Positions 7,998 through 13,361 of a stretch of 23,213 nucleotides of DNA are shown one piece after another. Source of the DNA: JBFELO01 sp041552055 (lineage in GTDB: Bacteria > Acidobacteriota > Thermoanaerobaculia > Thermoanaerobaculales > Sulfomarinibacteraceae); NCBI GenBank assembly GCA_041552055.1, contig JBFELO010000077.1, forward strand, positions 1 through 23,213. The letters run 5' to 3'. Positions within the stretch are counted from its first letter, which is position 1. The number at the start of each line of letters is the position of its first letter. A program made the position numbers and the translations under genes. The notes beneath the pieces are model-generated. The model did no database searches, was not told where the DNA came from, and saw only the letters and a program-made list of their open reading frames with translations.

Positions 7998-8987
7998 TCA
8001 CTCCGTGAGCACTCGCGCGCCGTCGCCGAGACCCGCACACAGCAACGACTCCACTCCGGGCACCTGCGCCAGCTCGGACGTGACCCGGTGGAGCGCCTCG
8101 GGTATGCAGACGGCCTTGACCTGCGGCCCGGCGTCGACCGTGAAGAACACCGGCACTCCGTGCCGGCGCAGCTCACGGATTCGGTGGAGACACTCGACGG
8201 TTGCACCGTGCCAGTACAGCAGCCCCGGCCGAGCCGCGAGGGCCACGGCGTGCATCTTGAGGCACGAGGACTCGGCCACTGCGGCGAGCTCCTCGAAGTC
8301 GCGGCGCTCGATCGCGCTGCGAGCGTCGTCGAGGTCACGGTCCGCACCGGCCACCCATGCGGGGTAGTAGGGCGAGGTCCGAGCGGTCAGCTGCATGCCG
8401 GCGGTCGACCCTACCGGCTTTTCGGCCGCCGACACGATCGCGACCGCGACGGCGAGTGGCCAGTCCTCGGCTCCGAGCAGCTGGGTCGTGGTCGTCTCGC
8501 TGCGGTCGCTGCCCGCCACGAAACCCAGCTCGACGAAGCCACCGAACAGCGAGCGGGCCGCGGAGCCCGAGCACTGACGCGCCAGATCAGCGAGCTCGGT
8601 GCGGCTCAGCCCGGTGCCGAGTGCGTGGTCGACGGCGACGACCAGCGCGGCAAACCCGGAGGCCGAGGAGGCGAGGCCGGCGCCGGTCGGGAAGCTGTTG
8701 CGGCTGGTGACGCGCGCGCACCCCGCGTCGGTGACACGGTCGCGGAACAGGTCGAGACATCGCACCACCCGCCCGGCCCGATCGGGTGCGGGTCGCCCGT
8801 CGAGCTCGAACTGGTCGCCGTCCAGCGCCCCGTCGAAAGCCACGGTCGTGGTGGTGGACAGAGTGTCCAGGGTGATGGAGATCGAGCCCACCGCCGGCAG
8901 GTTGCGTGCCACGTCCCGCTTGCCCCAGTACTTCACCAGAGCGATGTTCGGATGGGCAATGGCGGTGGCATCGGTCGTGCGGCGCAA
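7998..8987 (-). CDS. mvaD: Diphosphomevalonate decarboxylase
   Basis: 329 aa. ATP-dependent decarboxylation of mevalonate 5-diphosphate to IPP. Visible signatures: AHPNIALVKYWGKRD (11-25), VGSISITLDTLSTTT, the phosphate loop FPTGAGLASSASG (99-111), CSGSAARSLFGGFVELG, and VFFTVDAGPQVK, whose aspartate is the expected catalytic base. The length is that of the family. The TTG start has GAGGTG just upstream. It is the first gene of the mevalonate cluster, with an extended -10 about 70 bp before it. The alternative of a monophosphate decarboxylase cannot be fully excluded, but the neighbouring phosphomevalonate kinase argues for the classical route. Confidence 0.93.
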   Translation of the reverse strand: MRRTTDATAIAHPNIALVKYWGKRDVARNLPAVGSISITLDTLSTTTTVAFDGALDGDQFELDGRPAPDRAGRVVRCLDLFRDRVTDAGCARVTSRNSFPTGAGLASSASGFAALVVAVDHALGTGLSRTELADLARQCSGSAARSLFGGFVELGFVAGSDRSETTTTQLLGAEDWPLAVAVAIVSAAEKPVGSTAGMQLTARTSPYYPAWVAGADRDLDDARSAIERRDFEELAAVAESSCLKMHAVALAARPGLLYWHGATVECLHRIRELRRHGVPVFFTVDAGPQVKAVCIPEALHRVTSELAQVPGVESLLCAGLGDGARVLTE

Positions 8988-9053
8988 TCGTCACCTCGAG
9001 AAGCCGGAAGCCGATATCGCGGCCACGCGTCGGTTTCCTGGTTCCGATGGAGC

Positions 9054-9062
9054 AGTGTAACA
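9054..9062 (-). promoter_or_regulatory. Candidate extended -10 promoter of the mevalonate cluster
   Basis: TGTTACACT on the minus strand is a TGnTAnnnT extended -10. The predicted start of transcription is near 9047, leaving about 60 nt of leader before the TTG of mvaD. The -35 region is weak. Confidence 0.45.
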
Positions 9063-9215
9063 AGGTGGGCGTATCGTGAGTCATGGACTGCCAGAATGGG
9101 CGAGTTCACCGGCAGGCGTCTCGTCTCGCCATGCCGGACGTCGTCGGCAGGCACGGTGATGGAGACGCGATTTCAGTCCGACTCCACGCACGACCCACGT
9201 GCTCAGCCGTGTATC

Positions 9216-9224
9216 TGCTAGACT
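9216..9224 (+). promoter_or_regulatory. Candidate extended -10 upstream of the RsbW-like gene
   Basis: TGCTAGACT fits TGnTAnnnT. Transcription would begin near 9231, a few bases before the ATG at 9234 of a short open frame. The distance from the box to the start codon is the same as at 13347-13362. Confidence 0.35.
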
Positions 9225-9233
9225 CCGGCGCCT

Positions 9234-9371
9234 ATGAATCTTGCCAGGGGTTCGTCTTCCGGTCGTGGGCCTGCCGCACCGATCGAGGTCCGTGTGTGGC
9301 ACGTGCTGGATGGTCTTGGGCCGGCAAACGGGTTATCATGGTCGCTACCGAGAATCGAGCAGGTCGGATGA
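9234..9371 (+). CDS. Possible leaderless 45-aa leader peptide
   Basis: An open frame of 45 codons begins with MNLARGSSSGRG and ends in an ATGA overlap with the start of the RsbW-like gene at 9368. It has no ribosome site, but a TGCTAGACT -10 ends 10 bp before the ATG, so a transcript could begin almost at the start codon. The composition is unremarkable and no family is recognised. It may be a coupling or regulatory peptide, or only chance; the overlap and promoter spacing are the only support. Confidence 0.3.
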   Translation: MNLARGSSSGRGPAAPIEVRVWHVLDGLGPANGLSWSLPRIEQVG

Positions 9372-9814
9372 ATGACGAAAGAGAACCCCGGTGTGAGTTT
9401 GATGGGGATGAGTTGGTCCACCGATTCGAGATCACCATCCCCGGTACGGTGGACGCCATTCCTCCTGTCGTGGCGCGGATCATGGAGGAGGTGCGGGAGA
9501 TGGGTTGCGCCGCGGGCAAGGAGTTCGACATCGAGGTGGCTGTCAACGAGGCACTCGCCAACGCGGTCCAGCACGGCTGTGCCAACGATCCTGCCAAGCA
9601 GGTGGAGGTGACGGTCGAGTGTGATCCGGCCAGCGGCATGCTGATTGTGGTCAAGGATCCCGGGTCGGGTTTCGAACCCACAGATGTGCCGAGCCCGATC
9701 GTCGGCCAACGGCTCTATGCCGACCACGGCCGTGGCATCTTCCTCATCAACGAGCTGATGGACGAGGTGCGCTACGAGAACGGCGGCACCGAAATCTGGA
9801 TGAGGAAGAAGTAG
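9368..9814 (+). CDS. RsbW-like anti-sigma factor serine kinase (GHKL ATPase)
   Basis: 148 aa HATPase_c domain of the RsbW/SpoIIAB type, which binds a target and phosphorylates a STAS antagonist. The N box is EVAVNEALANAVQHG, the G1 box is VVKDPGSGF and the G2 box is HGRGIFLINELMDEV; the end TEIWMRKK is also typical. The ATG at 9368 is chosen for its overlap with the upstream short frame; an in-frame ATG at 9338 is possible. Unlike the second ATPase at 15163, it has no STAS or phosphatase gene beside it. No target sigma factor is seen in the window. Confidence 0.87.
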   Translation: MNDEREPRCEFDGDELVHRFEITIPGTVDAIPPVVARIMEEVREMGCAAGKEFDIEVAVNEALANAVQHGCANDPAKQVEVTVECDPASGMLIVVKDPGSGFEPTDVPSPIVGQRLYADHGRGIFLINELMDEVRYENGGTEIWMRKK

Positions 9815-9822
9815 GCGCGCAG

Positions 9823-9856
9823 CCCTCGCGACGAAGCCCACTCGACCTCGAGGCCG
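9823..9856. repeat. Dispersed 34-bp repeat, copy 1
   Basis: Thirty of 34 bases match 22960-22993 in the same orientation (begins CCCTCGCGA and ends CTCGARGCCG). It lies between the convergent ATPase and sulfatase genes. Confidence 0.65.
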
Positions 9857-9879
9857 AGGCGGCCCGAGGCGCTCGCATT

Positions 9880-11235
9880 TCACTCGAGGTACCCGAGCGC
9901 CCTGAGCTGCTCCACCGTCTCGTCATCGAGTTTCTTGGTTGTCAGCCGGTCGAGGCTTCCCAGGGCGTCGCTGATCGACCCGACGCACCGGAGCAGGTCG
10001 GGCGACGGGCTCGAATCGACGGTTACCAGGTTCGTGAGCTCCTGAGGGTCTTCGCCGAGGTCGAACAGCATGTGGCTGTTGTTCTTGACACGGAGAATCT
10101 CCTTGCGCTCGTCGCGCACCAGCCCCACCGACAGCAGCCCCTTGGATCGGGCGAGCTCCGACTCGTGGGTGCCGTGGACCGCGCCCTTGTGAGCCTGGAA
10201 GCAGATTGCACGATCCATGGGTGCCTCGGCGCCGTCGGTGACTCCGGCCCAGCTGAAGCCCTCGAACTGCTCCGGGATCTCCATGCCGAGCAGGTCCAGG
10301 ACGGTGGGGGCCAGGTCCATGATCAGCGCCGGAGCGTCCTCGGACCGCGGTGCGATCCGTTCCTGCCACGTGAATCCCATCGGGATCGCCAGCGACGGTT
10401 CGTACAGGTACCGGCCGTGGCCCCAGTAGGAGTGCTCGCCGAGGCTCTCGCCGTGGTCGGCGGCGAAGAATACCAGCAGCCGCTCGGCCGGGATCTCCTC
10501 GCCGAGCCGCTCCAACAATCGGCCGACCTCGTGATCGACCGCGGCGATCTCGGTGTCGTAGCGGTCTCGGCGTGGCGGGTCTGAATCTGTGATGCCGAGC
10601 CGACCGGCGAACTGGTCGTGAAACCGGTAGGGAGCGTGAGGCTCCACGTAGTGCACCCACAGCAGGAACGGTTGCTCCCGGTGGTGCGCGAGCCAGTTGT
10701 CGGCCCAGTTCATGGCCTCGTCGGTGACGTCCTCTGCGGTCGCCTCGCTGTTGATGAGTCCGAACCAGCGGCGGCGGGTGAAGACCTCGCCGTAGTGGTC
10801 GAAGTGCTCGCCCAGGCGCGAGACGTTGTCCTTCAGCGTCCAGTTGCCGACGAACGCGGCGGTTCGCCAGCCGGCACGCGCGAGAATCTTGGGCAGCGAG
10901 TCGATGCCCTCCCGCATGCGCAGGCCGTTGCGGGACGCCGCATGGACGTGCGGCGACACGCCGGTGATCATCGAGCACAGCGCCGGGTTGGTGAGCGGCT
11001 CGACGGTGCGCGCGCGGGTGAACTTCAGGCCGTGGTCCAGCAGCCGGTCGATGTTCGGCGAGGTCGGCCGTTCGTAGCCGTAGCAGGACAGCCGGTCGGT
11101 GCGCAGGGTGTCGATCGTGATCAGAACCACGTACGGCCGGTCGTTCTGCGCGGCCGCACCGGCTGGGGCGAGGCATGACGCCACCGCCGACACTGCGATC
11201 ACGACGTGTTTCAGTTTGTCACGAGCGCGCTGCAC
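9880..11235 (-). CDS. Exported sulfatase-superfamily hydrolase with threonine at the nucleophile position
   Basis: 451 aa. The N-terminus is an export signal (basic DKLKH, then VVIAVSAVASC). VASC at 18-21 fits a lipobox, while AAA-Q just after would suit signal peptidase I. The alkaline-phosphatase/sulfatase core follows: VVLITIDTLRTDRLSCYGY (metal aspartate at 42), SPNIDRLLDHG, the nucleophile segment EPLTNPALCSMITG with Thr82, VHYVEPHAPY, FFAADHGESLGEH and WGHGRYLYEPS, and the usual C-terminal QLRALGYLE. The sulfatase signature C/S-x-P-x-R is absent, so formylglycine chemistry is unlikely; a phospho- or sulfoester hydrolase or transferase is possible. The GTG at 11235 has GGGAG 5 nt upstream, and a TATCAT -10 is correctly placed. 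Longer in-frame starts are rejected. Confidence 0.88.
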   Translation of the reverse strand: MQRARDKLKHVVIAVSAVASCLAPAGAAAQNDRPYVVLITIDTLRTDRLSCYGYERPTSPNIDRLLDHGLKFTRARTVEPLTNPALCSMITGVSPHVHAASRNGLRMREGIDSLPKILARAGWRTAAFVGNWTLKDNVSRLGEHFDHYGEVFTRRRWFGLINSEATAEDVTDEAMNWADNWLAHHREQPFLLWVHYVEPHAPYRFHDQFAGRLGITDSDPPRRDRYDTEIAAVDHEVGRLLERLGEEIPAERLLVFFAADHGESLGEHSYWGHGRYLYEPSLAIPMGFTWQERIAPRSEDAPALIMDLAPTVLDLLGMEIPEQFEGFSWAGVTDGAEAPMDRAICFQAHKGAVHGTHESELARSKGLLSVGLVRDERKEILRVKNNSHMLFDLGEDPQELTNLVTVDSSPSPDLLRCVGSISDALGSLDRLTTKKLDDETVEQLRALGYLE

Positions 11236-11254
11236 AGGCTCTCCCGAGCCCGAA

Positions 11255-11282
11255 ATGATAGCGCGTCCTGCCGACGCCGCAA
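11255..11282 (-). promoter_or_regulatory. Candidate sigma-70-type promoter of the sulfatase-like gene
   Basis: On the minus strand TTGCGG (11277-11282) and TATCAT (11255-11260) are 16 bp apart. Transcription would start near 11248, giving a leader of about 13 nt that contains the GGGAG ribosome site. It is divergent from the sigma-54 promoter of the prepilin gene. Confidence 0.5.
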
Positions 11283-11368
11283 TCCCCTTTTGGGACATCT
11301 CATGACGGTGTGCGACCCGAAAAGGGACGCAGAGCGTCATTCGAATCCTGCCGGAATGAGCTGGAATC

Positions 11369-11384
11369 TGGCACTTTTCTTGCT
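11369..11384 (+). promoter_or_regulatory. Sigma-54 promoter of the prepilin-like gene
   Basis: TGGCAC-TTTTC-TTGCT: a match to the -24/-12 consensus with exactly 10 bp between GG and GC. The GC is 26 bp before the ATG, so the transcript would start just before the GGAGGG ribosome site. Upstream, a perfect 6-bp inverted repeat (ATGACG...CGTCAT, about 11303-11341) and a CCCCTTTT/AAAAGGG pair could be activator sites. Confidence 0.85.
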
Positions 11385-11408
11385 CAAAACATGCGGCGGA
11401 GGGTCAAG

Positions 11409-12035
11409 ATGAGCAGCATCAACGGACATGACCCGAATGTCGAGCTGAGGTGGACACGCGATCCGGTCGAGGATCAGAGGCCCACGGACGATCCGTTTCC
11501 GTTGCCTCCGGACGAAGGTGACCCGGACCGTGACCACGAGAGCGGCTTCACCATCGCCGAGCTGGCGGTGGTGATGATGCTGATCTCGATCCTGTCGGTG
11601 CTCGCGCTCGGGATCATGAACAACCGGGTCGAGAAGGCCAAGCTGGCCGCGTGCATGATCGATCTGCGCTCGGTGCAGTCGAGCATTTGGTCCCTCAGCG
11701 ACGGCGTGACATGGCCGGCGCCAAAGGATCTGTGGCAGTACATGTGGGCCGGCAAACGGCCGGGTCCGTACTACTACCTCATCAACAACTCCGACGCCAA
11801 CAGCGGCCACGGCAACGACATGGACATCTGCGACGAGGAGAACCCGGGAGCGTCCGAGCTGAACCGCGCCTGCCAGGAGATCGAGTTCGTGATCGTTTGC
11901 CAGCACGACCACCGCACCCTCGCCAAGTACGTGTACATCGAGGACGAGGGACCGCCGACCATCGCGGGTTGGGATAAGGAGATCGCGCCGGATCCCGGCT
12001 ACGACAGGTTCATCAAGTGGCAGCCTCAACAGTGA
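11409..12035 (+). CDS. Type IV prepilin-like protein with very long acidic leader
   Basis: 208 aa. The prepilin peptidase site is SG|FTIAELAVVMMLISILSVLALG (cleavage after Gly46), with Glu at +5 and a following hydrophobic helix, as in type IV pilins and pseudopilins. The globular part has WPAPKDLWQYMW, three tyrosines in PGPYYYL, and four cysteines (C76, then one each in DICDEE, NRACQE and FVIVCQH) that could form disulfides. The leader before the cleavage site is 46 residues and strongly acidic (DPFPLPPDEGDPDRDHESG), whereas most are under 25 and basic. The ATG at 11409 has GGAGGG 5 nt upstream and sits 26 bp after a sigma-54 promoter, so the long leader is not a start-site error. No pilus assembly genes are adjacent. 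A terminator follows. Confidence 0.87.
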   Translation: MSSINGHDPNVELRWTRDPVEDQRPTDDPFPLPPDEGDPDRDHESGFTIAELAVVMMLISILSVLALGIMNNRVEKAKLAACMIDLRSVQSSIWSLSDGVTWPAPKDLWQYMWAGKRPGPYYYLINNSDANSGHGNDMDICDEENPGASELNRACQEIEFVIVCQHDHRTLAKYVYIEDEGPPTIAGWDKEIAPDPGYDRFIKWQPQQ

Positions 12036-12098
12036 TCATTTGGTGCTGGGCACCTTGATCCAGCACTGTTGGCCCGTCCTCCTTCTCTTCTGTGGTGC

Positions 12099-12152
12099 GG
12101 CCCGTTCGGGGGGTGGCGGCCCTCCGCCCCTCGGGCGGGCCATTCTTTTTTT
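12099..12152 (+). terminator. Rho-independent terminator after the prepilin-like gene
   Basis: GGCCCG (12099-12104) pairs with CGGGCC (12136-12141), and an inner G-rich/C-rich stem continues the hairpin. It is followed by ATTCTTTTTTT (12142-12152). It lies 64 bp after the stop codon. A separate 7-bp inverted repeat (GTGCTGG...CCAGCAC) lies at 12043-12066. Confidence 0.85.
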
Positions 12153-12218
12153 GTGCCTGCGCCACAGCGAGCCTCTCGCGATGGACTCCCCGCAATCTCT
12201 CGGCCACCGACCGTAGAA

Positions 12219-12304
12219 GGGCCTGAGGGCCTGGGGGCGTGAGGGCATGAGGGGTTCTCAGAGCCGCTCCGCGCAAGCCCCCACGCCCACATGCCCGCAA
12301 GCCC
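12219..12304. repeat. Opposed octamer arrays (GGGCNTGN)
   Basis: Four octamers (GGGCCTGA, GGGCCTGG, GGGCGTGA, GGGCATGA) occupy 12219-12250. After a 22-nt spacer, four octamers in the opposite orientation (GCAAGCCC, CCACGCCC, ACATGCCC, GCAAGCCC) occupy 12273-12304. The arrays could pair into a stem of about 30 bp. Together with the terminator before it and a period-7 tract with the palindrome GGTCGAGCGACC after it (about 12314-12335), it fills the 417-bp gap 12036-12452, in which no gene is seen. Confidence 0.85.
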
Positions 12305-12415
12305 TGGGTGGGTGGTCGAGCGACCAGCGACGGTCGGGTGGGGGCGGGTTCCCATCCAATTCGGCACAGTTGAACCAGCGCGGGACGGCGGCGGGTCGTC
12401 CGGTGCGGGGATTCC

Positions 12416-12431
12416 TGGCACTGGTCTTGCT
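12416..12431 (+). promoter_or_regulatory. Sigma-54 promoter of the response-regulator gene
   Basis: TGGCAC-TGGTC-TTGCT, with 10 bp between GG and GC. The GC lies 23 bp before the ATG, giving a leader of about 12 nt that is almost entirely the G-rich ribosome site. Confidence 0.85.
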
Positions 12432-12452
12432 CTCCGATGCGTGGGGGGTGAG

Positions 12453-12884
12453 ATGACGCAGACGACGACAGCCGCGGTGGCGATCGAGGCTCAGGACGTC
12501 AGGCCGCTGGCCACGGTCAGGGTGCTGGTCGTGGACGGCGATCCGGCACAGCTGCGCTCGATACAGCGGTGGTTGGACTCCCAGTCACGCGTGCGGGCCT
12601 ACGGTTTCGTCTCGGCGGAGGAGGCGCTCACTCACGGCACCGGGGGCGAGTACGACGTGTGCCTCATCGATGAACGACTCGATGGCTGGAGTGGGGTGAT
12701 GCTCGGCGCGATGATCGGCGCGCTCAACCCGGCGGCACGACTCATCCTGATGACCGCGAGTCGCAACCCGCGGGTCGAACGCCAGGCCAGGGAGCACGGG
12801 TTCCACGCGGTGGTCGGCAAGCCGGTGCAGCTCCGGCTGCTCAACGAGACGATTCTCGCCGCCGTGGATGACCACGACGGCTGA
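12453..12884 (+). CDS. Stand-alone response-regulator receiver protein
   Basis: 143 aa, a single CheY-like REC domain after about 18 variable residues. The acidic pocket is VLVVDGDP, the phospho-acceptor aspartate is in YDVCLIDERLDGWSG, the switch threonine is in LILMTAS and the conserved lysine is in VVGKPV. There is no output domain, so it must act through a partner. The ATG at 12453 follows GGGGGGTGAG. The gene is expressed from its own sigma-54 promoter and lies upstream of the enhancer-binding protein. No histidine kinase gene is in the window. A longer in-frame start at 12291 would run through the promoter and is rejected. Confidence 0.9.
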   Translation: MTQTTTAAVAIEAQDVRPLATVRVLVVDGDPAQLRSIQRWLDSQSRVRAYGFVSAEEALTHGTGGEYDVCLIDERLDGWSGVMLGAMIGALNPAARLILMTASRNPRVERQAREHGFHAVVGKPVQLRLLNETILAAVDDHDG

Positions 12885-13000
12885 GAAGGGCTTGAGGATA
12901 TCTCGGGGATCGGCTGTGTGTCTCCGCGACCGCTGGCACCATGCCGGGTGTCAGGAGCTCACGGCGAAAGGTAGGCTGACGACTGCGCGTTGAGCGGGCG

Positions 13001-13079
13001 TGCCGGGCATGAAGTTTCGAGGTGCACAATCGTAGGGGATGTTGTCAGGCGCTGAGGCCTCGAAACGTCATGCCGGGCT
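13001..13079. repeat. 22-bp imperfect inverted repeat with 35-nt loop
   Basis: The left arm at 13001-13022 (TGCCGGGCATGAAG...) pairs with 13058-13079 (CCTCGAAACGTCATGCC...) at 19 of 22 positions. The loop contains CGTAGGGGATG. GTAGGGG resembles the conserved head of REP elements mobilised by RAYT transposases, but no such gene is here. It could also be a transcript hairpin after the receiver gene. Confidence 0.75.
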
Positions 13080-13117
13080 CCCGTGGGGAGAGCGTCGGGG
13101 AGAGGGCGCGCGGAAGC

Positions 13118-13145
13118 AGAGTACAGAGTTCAGTGTTCAGAGTTC
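13118..13145. repeat. Heptamer array, AGAGTTC
   Basis: Four consecutive units: AGAGTAC, AGAGTTC, AGTGTTC, AGAGTTC. Confidence 0.85.
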
Positions 13146-13210
13146 AGGCCTCGCCGACGCGAATGCTGAGTCCCCGTTCCTCGATCCCGGATTGGGTGGG
13201 CGCGCGGTCC

Positions 13211-13238
13211 AGTGACCACCGACGAGCGACCGGCGACG
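13211..13238. repeat. Heptamer array, RGYGACS
   Basis: Four consecutive degenerate units: AGTGACC, ACCGACG, AGCGACC, GGCGACG. Related period-7 sequence occurs near 12318-12338 (GAGCGAC, CAGCGAC). Confidence 0.65.
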
Positions 13239-13248
13239 GGCTGGTAGG

Positions 13249-13278
13249 GACGGTGAAGACGAAGACGAGGACGAAAAG
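13249..13278. repeat. Hexamer array, GAAGAC
   Basis: Five consecutive units: GACGGT, GAAGAC, GAAGAC, GAGGAC, GAAAAG. Confidence 0.65.
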
Positions 13279-13297
13279 CGTCCTGGGTGGGTGGAGG

Positions 13298-13325
13298 ATC
13301 TTGCATCTTGCATCTTGCATCTTGC
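13298..13325. repeat. Perfect heptamer array, ATCTTGC x4
   Basis: Four identical units of ATCTTGC, followed by ATC. It ends 21 bp before the -10 of the enhancer-binding protein gene, so its last unit occupies the -35 region. Each junction creates TGCATC, which resembles a half of the 17-bp dyads at 14822 and 14915. Confidence 0.95.
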
Positions 13326-13346
13326 ATCGGGGCGGGCGGGGGGAGG

Positions 13347-13352
13347 TACACT
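13347..13352 (+). promoter_or_regulatory. Candidate -10 of the enhancer-binding protein gene
   Basis: TACACT ends 10 bp before the GTG start, so the transcript would begin about at the start codon (leaderless). The GGGAGG at 13341-13346 is 15 nt from the GTG, too far for a normal ribosome site. Confidence 0.45.
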
Positions 13353-13361
13353 CTCAGTAGC

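Larger units (their letters stand above)
12885..13361. other. 477-bp non-coding region upstream of the enhancer-binding protein
   Basis: No credible gene is present. The region holds one long inverted repeat (13001-13079) and then, between 13118 and 13325, four different short-period arrays in a row, ending in the promoter region of the next gene. Each is listed separately. Confidence 0.7.

Noticed and set aside
9310..9328. Possible fourth sigma-54 promoter (GG and GC 10 bp apart) before the orphan RsbW-like gene
   Set aside because: The rest of the -24 and -12 elements does not match TGGCAC and TTGC.
13118..13325. CRISPR array
   Set aside because: The units are 6-7 bp in direct tandem without spacers, and no cas gene is near.
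13287..13361. N-terminal extension of the enhancer-binding protein (GGGSCILHLASCI...)
   Set aside because: It translates the ATCTTGC array and the -10 region; the GAF domain begins after the GTG at 13362.
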